A stretch of DNA of 64,000 nt from Parvularculaceae bacterium (lineage in GTDB: Bacteria > Pseudomonadota > Alphaproteobacteria > Caulobacterales > Parvularculaceae), in NCBI GenBank assembly GCA_028280115.1, contig JANQMJ010000010.1:1-64000 (forward strand), read 5' to 3'. Numbering within the stretch: the first letter of the stretch is position 1; each line of letters starts with the position of its first letter. Below, one piece after another: positions 1-8,872 of this stretch. The position numbers were made by a program, and so were the translations under genes. The notes under the pieces were generated by a model. The model saw only the letters and a program-made list of their open reading frames with translations, was not told where the DNA came from and made no database searches.

Positions 1-365
1 GACCACTTTCGAGCATTTCCGACGGTGAAGGCCGGTTCGGGCGCAGCCCGACAAAAGGTCCGGGGGACCTTTTGAGGCCTGAACGCCCGAAGGGCCAGAG
101 CGATTTTGGCCGAACCCTTAAAGGGCGCGGCGAAAAACCGCCATTTTTGCGTCGGTCGTCCTCGAATATGGCCGGCATGTCCTTCGTCCGTTCGGCGGGA
201 AAACGATTTCATCGTTTTCTGATCCGCCTTCACCCTGAAACTGTCGGTTTTTCGCCGGCGCGCGGACAAGCGTTAAATAGAAACTACGGCCTAAAGGGCT
301 TTTTCATTGCCGTCGCGCCGCCGCGGGACTACGCTTAACGTCACGCCGCTTTGGGGAGGCTTGCA
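1..365. other. Non-coding stretch with palindromes
   Basis: No convincing gene is visible before the first signal-peptide protein. The stretch contains a hairpin with 9-bp arms GAAAACGAT/ATCGTTTTC at 199-207 and 211-219, flanked by GGCGG and CCGCC, and a separate perfect 13-bp inverted repeat at 128-140 and 245-257 (core CGAAAAACC). A short open frame on the plus strand has no ribosome binding site or recognisable product. It may be a repeat remnant or the end of a gene lying outside the window. Confidence 0.4.
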
Positions 366-1010
366 ATGAAACCGCTCTTGAAAACATCGATCGTCTCGCT
401 CGTCATGAGCGCATGCTTGTGGGCCGCTGCGAGCGCCGTACAGGAAAGCGAAACCGTCCCGAGTTTGCCGCGCGCGCCGGTCGAAGTCGATCCGCAACGC
501 GTGGTTCCGCTGCCGCAGCGCGAATTCGCGCTGCCGCCGGACATTTCCAAAGGACCGCCCGAAGCGGCGCGCTTTTGGGCCGTGCCCCCGGCGCCGATCG
601 GCGAGGTCGCCCGCGACACGGCCAAGGATCAGCGCGGCGGCGTGATCGGACTTGAACACACGGTGAGCTCGCTGGAAATCCATGTAATGAATCCGAACGG
701 CGACGCCAACGCATCGATTCAAGCCTATTGCCGCGACGCCGCCGGCAAGCTTGTTTCCGAACACAGCGTCAGCGCGCCCAGGTTGGGATTTGCGGAAATC
801 GCCATTCAGAACGATCCGAACAATCTGTTCGGCGCGGCGGCGGATCGCTGGTGCATCGTGTCCGGCACGGTCGGCGTTCTCGTGCACGCCTATCTGGTCG
901 AATACGACATTTATGAGCGCACCGATCCGCGCGCGTCGCGAGACGTGTTGACCGAAGAAGCGCGCCGCCAGCCGATCAGCGCGTTCCCGATCTATGCAGA
1001 CCGCGATTAG
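366..1010 (+). CDS. Secreted protein of unknown function
   Basis: I do not recognise the family. The ATG at 366 is preceded by GGGAGG at a good distance, so I prefer it to the in-frame TTG 15 bases upstream. The product is about 214 residues. It begins with a typical Sec signal (MKPLLKTSIVSLVMSACLWA) probably cleaved near the ASA region, followed by a proline-rich linker and a globular half. That half has two cysteines (in YCRD and WCIVSG) that could form a disulfide in the periplasm. It stands alone with no obvious partner. The real reading frame is clear from the signal peptide and GC-rich third positions; the function is unknown. Confidence 0.75.
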   Translation: MKPLLKTSIVSLVMSACLWAAASAVQESETVPSLPRAPVEVDPQRVVPLPQREFALPPDISKGPPEAARFWAVPPAPIGEVARDTAKDQRGGVIGLEHTVSSLEIHVMNPNGDANASIQAYCRDAAGKLVSEHSVSAPRLGFAEIAIQNDPNNLFGAAADRWCIVSGTVGVLVHAYLVEYDIYERTDPRASRDVLTEEARRQPISAFPIYADRD

Positions 1011-1160
1011 CAAGAACATGGCGACGCGCAAGAAACGGGTGGCGCATCGTTGAAGAACGTATAGTTTGAAGCAATGCCGCTTCTTGCGGCGGCTGGCTTG
1101 CGCGCATTATGACGATCTTTTGATGGAGCGACCGCGCCCAAAAGAAAGAACGGACAATCG

Positions 1161-1979
1161 ATGACCCAAGCCGAAAAGACCGCCCGGTTCCGCGCCCTGC
1201 ATCAGCCTGGAAAACCATTCGTCATTCCCAATCCCTGGGACGCCGGCTCGGCGCGCATCCTTGAAGGGCTCGGCTTTCAGGCCCTGGCCACGACGAGTTC
1301 GGGATTTGCGCTGACCATGGGGCGGCGCGATTACGGCGTCATGCGCGAAGAAGCGCTCGCTCATGCGCGCATGATCGCCGGCGCCGTGGATATTCCCGTT
1401 ACCGCCGATCTTGAAAACGGTTTCGGCCGAACGCCGGAAGACGCCGCCGAAACCATACGCCTTGCCGCCGAGACAGGTCTTTGCGGCGGGTCGATCGAGG
1501 ATTTTTCCGGCGACCGCGATGATCCGATCCTCGATCAAACGCTTGCGGTCGAACGCATCGCCGCTGCCGCGGAGGCCGCAGGCAAGGCCGGCGCCGGCTT
1601 CGTTCTCACCGCCCGCGCCGAAGCCTTCCTGCACGGCAAAGGCGATCTTGATGCGGTCATTGCAAGACTTCGGGCATTCGCCGAAGCGGGCGCCGACGTC
1701 GTTTATGCGCCCGGCCTGACGGACATGGCTTACGTGCGCGCCATTTGCGACGCTGTTGAAAAACCGGTCAACGTATTGATATTCGGCGCCCTTGCGAAAT
1801 GCGATCTTGCCGAATTCGCCGACGCCGGCGCCGCGCGCATTTCGCTCGGCGGCGCGCTTGCCTGGGGCGCTTACACGACGCTGGCCGGCGCCGCCGCAAA
1901 GTTACAAAACGGCGCGTTCGAGAACCTGAGCGGCAATCGCGAGGGGGCAAAAACCGTCGGCGCGTTTTTGCGCCCGTAA
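1161..1979 (+). CDS. Isocitrate lyase/PEP mutase superfamily protein
   Basis: A 272-residue member of the isocitrate lyase/phosphoenolpyruvate mutase superfamily, a TIM-barrel fold that makes or breaks C-C or P-C bonds of oxo-acids with Mg2+. The N-terminus has NPWDAGSARIL. The metal-binding segment is TADLENGFG (D83, E85), followed by GGSIED around residues 109-114. These match the carboxyvinyl-carboxyphosphonate phosphorylmutase-like subgroup found singly in many proteobacteria. The isocitrate lyase KKCGH signature is not seen, so it is not AceA. The exact substrate cannot be read from the sequence; a 2-methylisocitrate or oxaloacetate-type lyase activity is possible. It is apparently monocistronic. 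Confidence 0.88.
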   Translation: MTQAEKTARFRALHQPGKPFVIPNPWDAGSARILEGLGFQALATTSSGFALTMGRRDYGVMREEALAHARMIAGAVDIPVTADLENGFGRTPEDAAETIRLAAETGLCGGSIEDFSGDRDDPILDQTLAVERIAAAAEAAGKAGAGFVLTARAEAFLHGKGDLDAVIARLRAFAEAGADVVYAPGLTDMAYVRAICDAVEKPVNVLIFGALAKCDLAEFADAGAARISLGGALAWGAYTTLAGAAAKLQNGAFENLSGNREGAKTVGAFLRP

Positions 1980-2081
1980 CGGCGCGCCCGCCCGTGGGAA
2001 AATAAATCCACATTCTTTCGATCGGCGGATTTCATTCGCCCCGATTGTGAGCTAGACCCCCGCCCCGTATGAGATTGACCC

Positions 2082-3464
2082 GTGACGACTGCGGAACCTT
2101 CTGCGCCGGCCGCCAAAGGCGGTCCCTGGCGGCGCGAGTTCATCGCGCTTATGTCCATCGGCCTGCCGATGGGCCTGACCCAGCTTGTCCAATTTTCCAT
2201 CAACACGATTGACGTCTTAATGATCGGGCGGCTCGGACCGGAGCCGCTCGCCGCCGCCGCGCTCGGACTGGTGATGTTTTACGTCCTGTTCCTCGTCGGG
2301 CTCGGCCCGGCGATGGCGACGGCGCCGATGATCTCCCAAGCGCTCGGCGCGGACGCCGACGACGTGCGCGACGCGCGCCGTTCCGTGCGCATGGGTCTTT
2401 GGGCGGTGGGGATCGGCGCCGGCGCGCTTTCGCTGATCTATCTTTTCGCCGAAGAGATCGCGCTGGCGCTGGGCCAGCCGCGGGAGCTGGCGCGACTGGC
2501 CGAACCCTACGCGCTGGCCTTGGCGCCGGGGCTGCCTTTTGCGCTCGGCGTCATCGTGATGCGCAACTTTCTCGCCGCCATCGAACGCGCCCGGGCGCCC
2601 TTGGTCTTTATTATCCTGACCACGGCGCTGAACGCGTTTCTCAACTATCTGTTGATTTACGGAAACTGGGGTTTTCCGCGCCTTGAACTTGTCGGCGCCG
2701 GGATTGCGTCGTCCATATCGCACGCTGCGGGATTCTTTGCGCTCGTTCTTTACGCCAATATCGAACAGCGCGGGCGCCGGTTCGCATTGTTTGAAAATTT
2801 CCTAACGCCGGACTGGGAGCGATTGCGCGAGGTGGTTCGTCTGGGCTGGCCGATCAGCGTTTCCATCGGTTTCGAGGCGATGCTGTTCAACGCCTGCGTT
2901 TTCCTGATGGGCCGCATCGGCGTCAACGAGGTGGCGGCCTATCAGGTGGCGCTTAATGTCGCCGCGCTCGCGTTCATGATGCCGCTCGGCTTGTCCATGG
3001 CGGGCGGCGTGCGCGTCGGCCTTATGGCGGGCGCGAAAGACCAAACCGGGGTGCGCCGCGCCGCGGCGCTTTCGATCATGTCCTGCGTCGGCGCCATCAC
3101 GCTTGTCGCCGTGCCGATGCTGATCGCGCCGCGCGCGATAGCGGAGCTCTATCTTGAAGCGGCCGATCCGACCAATGCGGCCGTGCTCGGCCTTGTCGCC
3201 TCATTCCTGCCGATCGCGGCGGCGTTCGCGCTGTTCGATGCGACACAGGTCGCCGCCGCCCAGGCGTTGCGCGGGCTCAAAGACGTGCGCGTGCCGATGG
3301 TCATCGCCGGGGTCAGCTACTGGGTGATCGGCTTTCCCGTCGCCGCCTGGCTGGGACTGGGAACGCCGCTCGGCGCGGTCGGCGTGTGGTACGGGCTGCT
3401 CGCCAGTCTTATTTCAGCGGCGCTTCTGCTTGGCGGCCGGTTGTGGCTGGTGACGCGGGGCTGA
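2082..3464 (+). CDS. MATE family efflux transporter
   Basis: A 460-residue polytopic inner-membrane protein with about twelve hydrophobic segments in two pseudo-repeated halves, as expected of the MATE (NorM-like) multidrug/toxin extrusion family, which exports cationic drugs in exchange for Na+ or H+. Family features include the opening LMSIGLPMGLTQLVQFSINT and the helix starting DVLMIGRLGPEPLAAAALG. The start is a GTG (GTGACGACTGCG). The nearest upstream sequence has no strong Shine-Dalgarno, so the start is moderately certain. It is a single gene, convergent with the serine hydrolase at 3513. The transported substrate is not predictable. Confidence 0.92.
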   Translation: MTTAEPSAPAAKGGPWRREFIALMSIGLPMGLTQLVQFSINTIDVLMIGRLGPEPLAAAALGLVMFYVLFLVGLGPAMATAPMISQALGADADDVRDARRSVRMGLWAVGIGAGALSLIYLFAEEIALALGQPRELARLAEPYALALAPGLPFALGVIVMRNFLAAIERARAPLVFIILTTALNAFLNYLLIYGNWGFPRLELVGAGIASSISHAAGFFALVLYANIEQRGRRFALFENFLTPDWERLREVVRLGWPISVSIGFEAMLFNACVFLMGRIGVNEVAAYQVALNVAALAFMMPLGLSMAGGVRVGLMAGAKDQTGVRRAAALSIMSCVGAITLVAVPMLIAPRAIAELYLEAADPTNAAVLGLVASFLPIAAAFALFDATQVAAAQALRGLKDVRVPMVIAGVSYWVIGFPVAAWLGLGTPLGAVGVWYGLLASLISAALLLGGRLWLVTRG

Positions 3465-3512
3465 CCGCAGGCGCCCTTGCCGGACATGAAGATAAAACCG
3501 GAGGCGGATCTT

Positions 3513-4793
3513 TTATGGATTGCCCGCTGCAGCTTGCGGTTCGGTTTTTGTTATGACCGATGCAAATTCGCGAAAGATCGTCTCGTAGAAACGCCCGAAT
3601 TCAACAAATTCCTCTGTTTTGGAATTGATATTGAACGCGACCGCCATCTCATAATCGGGGAACACCAGGAGCCAGCTCTGCGCCCCGCGAGAAACGCCGC
3701 CATGATTGGCGTTTCTGGCAAGACCGACGCCTTCGATGTCATATTCGCGCCAGCGCCAGCCAATTGCATAGTCTTGTTCGTTCACCTCGCCGGAATTAAG
3801 CCGCTGCGGCGTCCAGAACGCCTCGCGGGTCATTTGTGAGATATAATCTTCATCGAATTGCATTGCGCCCATGCGGACAAGATCAGCCGAGGTCGCGGCC
3901 CAGCCGCCGCCGGGCAAGCGATGGGAAAGGTCGACCGGCCGCCAAACGCGATAGCGATCGCCATCGCGATAATAAAATGTCGCCAGGGCGCCGCCGCCCG
4001 GACCTGAACGCTTGGGCGCGACGATCATTGACGTCAGCCCGGCCGGGGCGATGACTTCGCCCTGAATGACCTCGCGATAGGATTTGCCTGCCGTTTGGCT
4101 CATAGCGGCGCCGAGCAGGACCGTGCCAAGGGACGAGTATTCGAAATCCTCGCCCGGCGGAAATAGCAGCGCGCTTTCGTCAAACAGCGTCACGGCGTCG
4201 CGAACATCGCGGAAATGACGGCGCAGCGCGATCATTTGATAAAGGCCGGACCGCTCCGTGTTGCCGCCATAATGGGGAATGCCGGACATATGCGACGCAA
4301 GCATGCGCGACGTTATCGAGCACCATGCGGGATTAGGTAAATTCGGTAAATAATCCGTAATCGGCGCGTCGAGATCGATCACGCCTTGATCCACAAGGCG
4401 CGCGAGCGCGGTCGCGGTGACGGTTTTCGATGTCGAGCCGATGCGAAACGCCGTTGCCGGCGTGGCCGGCTTTTTGGCTGCAATGTCGGCCCATCCCACA
4501 GCGCCCTGCCAGACAATGTCGCCGCCGACGGAAACTGCCGCCGTCATCGCCGGCGCGCCGATGGTTTCCCGATGCGCGGTCATCGCCGCCAGCACATTGT
4601 CGCCGGCCTTTGCATAGCGAGGATCGAAAACGTCCTGCTGCGCCGGCGCGTCTTCCGCCATGGCGATCCAGCCCCATGGGGGAAACGGCGCCTCGCCCTG
4701 ATGCGCAAAGAACCCGTAGACCGGCCAGAGGAGCCATGTGAGCCCAACCAGAACCGCCGTAACAATGACCAATACTATCCGCCAAAGGGTCAT
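3513..4793 (-). CDS. Beta-lactamase-related serine hydrolase (class C fold)
   Basis: A 426-residue protein with an N-terminal membrane segment (residues about 5-30), probably a signal anchor that places the domain in the periplasm. The catalytic triad of the beta-lactamase/transpeptidase-like fold is visible: SxxK as STSK at 120-123, YSS at 219-221, and HGG at 364-366 in the place of KTG. This architecture is typical of serine hydrolases such as EstB-type esterases and D-aminopeptidases rather than true AmpC, so penicillinase activity should not be assumed. The ATG at 4793 opens the hydrophobic stretch MTLWRIVLVIVTAVLVG. The gene is adjacent to, but not overlapping, the aldehyde dehydrogenase gene transcribed in the same direction. 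Confidence 0.9.
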   Translation of the reverse strand: MTLWRIVLVIVTAVLVGLTWLLWPVYGFFAHQGEAPFPPWGWIAMAEDAPAQQDVFDPRYAKAGDNVLAAMTAHRETIGAPAMTAAVSVGGDIVWQGAVGWADIAAKKPATPATAFRIGSTSKTVTATALARLVDQGVIDLDAPITDYLPNLPNPAWCSITSRMLASHMSGIPHYGGNTERSGLYQMIALRRHFRDVRDAVTLFDESALLFPPGEDFEYSSLGTVLLGAAMSQTAGKSYREVIQGEVIAPAGLTSMIVAPKRSGPGGGALATFYYRDGDRYRVWRPVDLSHRLPGGGWAATSADLVRMGAMQFDEDYISQMTREAFWTPQRLNSGEVNEQDYAIGWRWREYDIEGVGLARNANHGGVSRGAQSWLLVFPDYEMAVAFNINSKTEEFVEFGRFYETIFREFASVITKTEPQAAAGNP

Positions 4794-4863
4794 TTTAAAA
4801 AATCTTCCAAAACGTAACCGCTTGCAACGTACAGCGCTTTTCAGCCTGTGTGCTGCGAACGGA

Positions 4864-6474
4864 TTACGGCGTTCTGATCACCATCAGCCTGATTTCCGTC
4901 ATGTCTTCGATGGCGAAACGCACGCCTTCGCGGCCGATGCCGGAATCCTTGACCCCACCATAGGGCATATGGTCGACGCGCCAGGACGGCACGTCGCCGA
5001 TGACGACGCCGCCGACATCAAGAACGTCCCAGGCGCGATGCGCTTTATAGATGTCACGGGTAAAGACGCCGGCCTGCAGGCCGAAATCGCTGTCATTGGT
5101 CATGGCGAGGGCGTCCTCGAAATCGCTATAGCGCGAAAGCACCAGCACCGGGCCGAACGCTTCCTGCCGGGCGACGGCGCAATCAGGCGGCACGTTTTCA
5201 AGGATCGTCGCCTCGATGACATTGTCCTTGCGCCGGCCCCCGGCAAGCACATTGGCGCCCTTGTCGCGGGCTTCGCCTATCCAGCTTTCCAGGCGATCGG
5301 CCTCTTTTGAAGAAATAATCGGGCCGACAAAGGTTGCTTCCTCTTTGGGATCGCCGGCGACAAGTTTGCCGGCGGCGGAGACAAGCTGCTTCTTCATCGC
5401 ATCGTAAAGGCGATCGTTGACCAGCACGCGCTGGACGCTGATGCAGCTCTGGCCCGATTGATAAAAGGCGCCGAACATGATGCGCTCGACCGCATCGTCG
5501 CATTCCCAGTCCTCGACGATCACCGCCGCATTGCCGCCAAGTTCGAGGATGATGGGTTTCTTGCCCGCCTTGGCTTTCAAGTCCCAGCCGACACCGGGCG
5601 AGCCGGTAAAAGAGATCAGTTTAAGACGCGGATCTTCGGTGAACAGGCGCGAGCCGGCGCGCTGGGCCGGCAGGATGGAAAAAGCGCCTTTGGGCAGATC
5701 GCATTCGGCCAGCGTCTCGCCGATGATGAGCGCGCCGATCGGCGTCAGGCTCGCCGGTTTCAACACAAACGGACAGCCCACGGCGAGCGCGGGCGCCACT
5801 TTGTGCGCGGCAAGGTTCAGCGGAAAGTTAAATGGCGAGATGAACGAGCACGGTCCGATGGGCACGCGCTTCCACATGCCCTGATAGTTCGCGGCGCGTT
5901 CGGCGTTGTCGAGCGGCAAAACCTCGCCGTAAATGCGCTCCGCCTCGCCCGCGGCGATGCGGAAGGTTTCGATGAGGCGGGTGACCTCGCCGCGGCTGTC
6001 GCGGATCGGCTTGCCGGCTTCGATGGTCAGCGCCCAGGCGAGTTCCTCAAACCGTTCGGTAAAGCGCTCGACGCAATGTTCGAGCACTTCCCGGCGCTGA
6101 TAAGATTTGAGCGCCGCGCAAGGTTCGCGTGCGCGCTCAGCCCAACCGATAGCACTGTCAATGGCGTTCTCGTCGGCGAGCGCAACGCGCGTCGCCGGCT
6201 CGCCGGTGTATTTGTCGGCGACCACAAGGTCTTGGTTCGCGGCGACCGGCTCATTGGCGAGATAATAGGGGTAGGAATGATAAAGGCCGAAAGCGTTACG
6301 CGACTTGTTGCGGCCGGAAGCGTAAGCCATGGATGGTTCCTGGGTTTCAAAGCTTTCTTCGTCGCCATCATTTACAGCGCAGTACTGATGGCCGTAGACC
6401 GGTGCCGGCGCCTCATCCGGCTTGGCGGTGCGGACCGGCGGCCTGCGAAAACGGAAGAGCTTTTTCCCGAACAT
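4864..6474 (-). CDS. Aldehyde dehydrogenase family protein
   Basis: An NAD(P)-dependent aldehyde dehydrogenase of about 536 residues. Visible motifs are SPFNFPLN, FTGSPGVG, the general-base motif LELGGNA (Glu near 311) and the nucleophile motif GQSCIS (Cys near 344). The ATG at 6474 overlaps the stop of the upstream TPP enzyme as TGATG, which implies translational coupling. That start gives a leader of about 50 residues not typical of the family; an internal ATG at 6330 (MAYASGRNKS) would give a more usual length. The pairing with the TPP enzyme suggests a two-step route, in which a 2-oxo acid is decarboxylated or condensed and an aldehyde is then oxidised. The substrate is unknown. Confidence 0.9.
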   Translation of the reverse strand: MFGKKLFRFRRPPVRTAKPDEAPAPVYGHQYCAVNDGDEESFETQEPSMAYASGRNKSRNAFGLYHSYPYYLANEPVAANQDLVVADKYTGEPATRVALADENAIDSAIGWAERAREPCAALKSYQRREVLEHCVERFTERFEELAWALTIEAGKPIRDSRGEVTRLIETFRIAAGEAERIYGEVLPLDNAERAANYQGMWKRVPIGPCSFISPFNFPLNLAAHKVAPALAVGCPFVLKPASLTPIGALIIGETLAECDLPKGAFSILPAQRAGSRLFTEDPRLKLISFTGSPGVGWDLKAKAGKKPIILELGGNAAVIVEDWECDDAVERIMFGAFYQSGQSCISVQRVLVNDRLYDAMKKQLVSAAGKLVAGDPKEEATFVGPIISSKEADRLESWIGEARDKGANVLAGGRRKDNVIEATILENVPPDCAVARQEAFGPVLVLSRYSDFEDALAMTNDSDFGLQAGVFTRDIYKAHRAWDVLDVGGVVIGDVPSWRVDHMPYGGVKDSGIGREGVRFAIEDMTEIRLMVIRTP

Positions 6475-8123
6475 CAAAGATGCACTTCGATTTTGCCAAG
6501 GCGGTTGGTCAGCTTGAGGTTTTCCGAATAGTCGATGGGGACGGCGACCAGCGACGGTCCCTTATAGGCGAGCGCGTCTTTGAGCGCGCCTTCAAGATCG
6601 GCAGAGTCGGCGACATATTGGCCGTACCATCCAAACGCTTCGGCAAGCTTGAGCCAGTCCGGATTGCCGAAGGCAAGATCGGTGTGGCGCTTGAACTCAT
6701 TATGCTGCTTCCAAGCGATCAGGCCGTAGCCGCCGTCGACCCAGACCATCATGTTGACGTCGAGATTGAGCCGCCGCGCGGTCTCCATCTCCTGCACGTT
6801 CATCATGAAATCGCCGTCGCCGGCGACGCCGAACACTTTGCGCCCGGGCATGCAGAGCGCCGCGCCGACAACGCCCGGCAGCGGCAGGCCCATGGAGCAA
6901 AAGCCGTTGGGCACGATGCAGGTGTTGGGCTCGTGACATTGATAATAGCGCGAGATCCACATTTTGTGCGCGCCGACGCCGGAAAGCACGATGTCGCTTG
7001 GGCCCATGACCTGGCGCAAATCCCACAGCGCCTTTTGCGGGCGGATCGAGCCGACGGTCTTGTCGTCCTTGTGGGCCTCGAAATCCGCAATCATCTTTTT
7101 ACGGACATCCTGCTGATAGGAAAGGTTCCATTTGGGCGCGCCCTTGGCGCGGATGCGTTCGTTGAGCGCCCAGAGCGAATGGGCGATGTCGCCGACGCAT
7201 TCGAGCATGGGCGCGTAATACATGTCGATCTCGGCGGGAATGAAGTCGACATGAATGACCTGATGGTCGCGCTTTGGATTCCACAGCTTGGGATGATATT
7301 CGACCATGTCGTATCCCAGCGTGATAACAAGATCGGCGCCGTCGATGGCGTCGGCGACGAAATCGCGCGAGCCGAGCCCAATCGTGAAAAGACAATAGGG
7401 CGCGTCCATGTCCACGGCGCCCTTGCCCATGAATGTCGAGATGACGCCGATGCCCGTCATCTCGCAAAGTTCGCGCAGCTGTTTCGACGCGCGTTTGCGA
7501 ATGGCGCCGTTGCCCGCAAGGATGACGGGACGTTTGGCGTCGACAAGGGCCTTGTAAAGCTGATCGGCGTTCTTGTCGTCGATCGACGGCCGGCGATAGC
7601 GTACAACTTTGAGGGGCTTGGCGCTCGTGTCGTGCTTGGCGACATCCTCAGGCAATTCGATCAAAACCGCGCCGGGCTTTTCGGTCTTGGCGAGCCGCAC
7701 CGCCTTGCGCACTACTTCGGGAATCGTATCGGCGTCGACAATCTGGTGCGCCCATTTGGTGACCGGATCGAACATCGCCACCACATCCATGATCTGGTGA
7801 CTTTCCTTATGCTGGCGGCCAGTGTCGCCCTGACCGGTGAGTACGATCATAGGCGCGCGATCCATGTTGGAATCGGCGACGCCGGTGATGAGATTGGTGG
7901 CACCGGGCCCAAGCGTCGCCAAACATCCCGCGGGCTCGCCGGTGAGCCGGCCATAGACTTCCGCCATGAAGGCGGCGCCCTGTTCGTGGCGGGTCAGGAT
8001 GAATTTGATCGAGGAATTTTCGAGCGACATCATGAAATCGGCGTTTTCCTCGCCGGGCACGCCGAAAATATGCGAGATGCCTTCGTTTTCGAGGCACTTC
8101 ACCAAAAGGTCCGAAGCTTTCAT
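6474..8123 (-). CDS. Acetolactate synthase-like TPP-dependent enzyme (large subunit)
   Basis: A 549-residue thiamine-diphosphate enzyme of the IlvB/AlsS group. The N-terminal PYR domain has the catalytic glutamate in RHEQGAAF (E47) and the LGPGATN segment. A central domain follows, and the C-terminal PP domain carries the TPP/Mg2+ motif GDGDFMMN near residue 435, then the NMMVW stretch. Established members condense two pyruvates to acetolactate. No regulatory small subunit (ilvN/ilvH) lies beside it; instead it is coupled to an aldehyde dehydrogenase by a TGATG overlap. It may therefore be a catabolic acetolactate synthase, or a related decarboxylase or glyoxylate carboligase-like enzyme, rather than the biosynthetic IlvB. 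Confidence 0.88.
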   Translation of the reverse strand: MKASDLLVKCLENEGISHIFGVPGEENADFMMSLENSSIKFILTRHEQGAAFMAEVYGRLTGEPAGCLATLGPGATNLITGVADSNMDRAPMIVLTGQGDTGRQHKESHQIMDVVAMFDPVTKWAHQIVDADTIPEVVRKAVRLAKTEKPGAVLIELPEDVAKHDTSAKPLKVVRYRRPSIDDKNADQLYKALVDAKRPVILAGNGAIRKRASKQLRELCEMTGIGVISTFMGKGAVDMDAPYCLFTIGLGSRDFVADAIDGADLVITLGYDMVEYHPKLWNPKRDHQVIHVDFIPAEIDMYYAPMLECVGDIAHSLWALNERIRAKGAPKWNLSYQQDVRKKMIADFEAHKDDKTVGSIRPQKALWDLRQVMGPSDIVLSGVGAHKMWISRYYQCHEPNTCIVPNGFCSMGLPLPGVVGAALCMPGRKVFGVAGDGDFMMNVQEMETARRLNLDVNMMVWVDGGYGLIAWKQHNEFKRHTDLAFGNPDWLKLAEAFGWYGQYVADSADLEGALKDALAYKGPSLVAVPIDYSENLKLTNRLGKIEVHL

Positions 8124-8287
8124 CTTGAGCGCCCCTGCAGATCCGTCAACCGGCGTTTATGCCGTCAGTCTGCGCGGGGAAAGCAATCTTGGCAAGCAGG
8201 ACCGGCCCGCGCGCATCATGAATTGGCGCACCGACGAAAGTTCCGCTGACGGGTAAGAGATCGCTCAGCGGCGCGACAACCAAAGAG

Positions 8288-8776
8288 TCAGTATACGATT
8301 TCCACCGGCGTGATTTCGAACGGCTCGTCAAATGCTGCACACTGAACGATAACAGCCCGCAATTCCGGCTCGGCAAAAGAGCCTTTCGCATAAGGAAAGT
8401 CTTCCACCGTGATGAAGTCATCAGTCACGCCGGCGGTGGTGCGCACGAGATTATAGGCATACGCAGGAGGGTTGGATTCCTCGGCGTAATCGAATTCAAG
8501 AGCATATTCATCGCCGCTGCTGGACGTATCGAATGTGAACACGACATGCAGTGTTGGGTTGTCGTTATCGCCCGGCATCTTGTCGATCCAGGCGCTGCCA
8601 TTTCGCGGCGAGGTCGCGCCGCAATCAGGCTTTTGCATATCCGTTGTGTCGCCGATCGTACTCGCTGCTGCATCTTCTGATGCGACCGTTTCGGCGTTCG
8701 CCGCGTTATCTTTCGCCGAGCAGCTCGCCAAGAAAACCAATGCAAAACACACGTTCAACAGATTCAGCTTGGTCAT
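8288..8776 (-). CDS. Small lipoprotein of unknown function
   Basis: A protein of about 162 residues with a lipoprotein signal: MTKLNLLNVCFALVFLASC, where LASC is a good lipobox with the lipidated Cys at about 19. The ATG at 8776 has AAGGA at suitable spacing, so it is preferred over an in-frame TTG 15 bases upstream. The mature part begins with an Ala/Asp/Glu-rich linker. It contains four or so cysteines and acidic stretches, and I recognise no family. It is predicted to sit on the periplasmic face of a membrane. It follows the acyl-CoA dehydrogenase gene on the same strand across a gap of about 100 bases. Confidence 0.7.
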   Translation of the reverse strand: MTKLNLLNVCFALVFLASCSAKDNAANAETVASEDAAASTIGDTTDMQKPDCGATSPRNGSAWIDKMPGDNDNPTLHVVFTFDTSSSGDEYALEFDYAEESNPPAYAYNLVRTTAGVTDDFITVEDFPYAKGSFAEPELRAVIVQCAAFDEPFEITPVEIVY

Positions 8777-8872
8777 GATGTGTTCCTTCAAAAGTAAGCT
8801 ATCAGTCTACCGCAGACCAAATAAGCGGTAAATATGGCCCGCCGCAGAGAACGCGCGGGATTGCGTAATTAC

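Noticed and set aside
3513..4793. True AmpC beta-lactamase
   Set aside because: The SxxK and YSx motifs are present, but KTG is replaced by HGG and there is no AmpR gene; an esterase or peptidase-type hydrolase is more likely.
6333..8249. Long plus-strand open frame opposite the TPP enzyme
   Set aside because: It covers a conserved catalytic gene in antisense, contains no family motif and is explained by high GC.
8146..8421. Small minus-strand open frame between the TPP enzyme and the lipoprotein gene
   Set aside because: It overlaps the 3' end of the lipoprotein gene in another frame and has no similarity or start signal.
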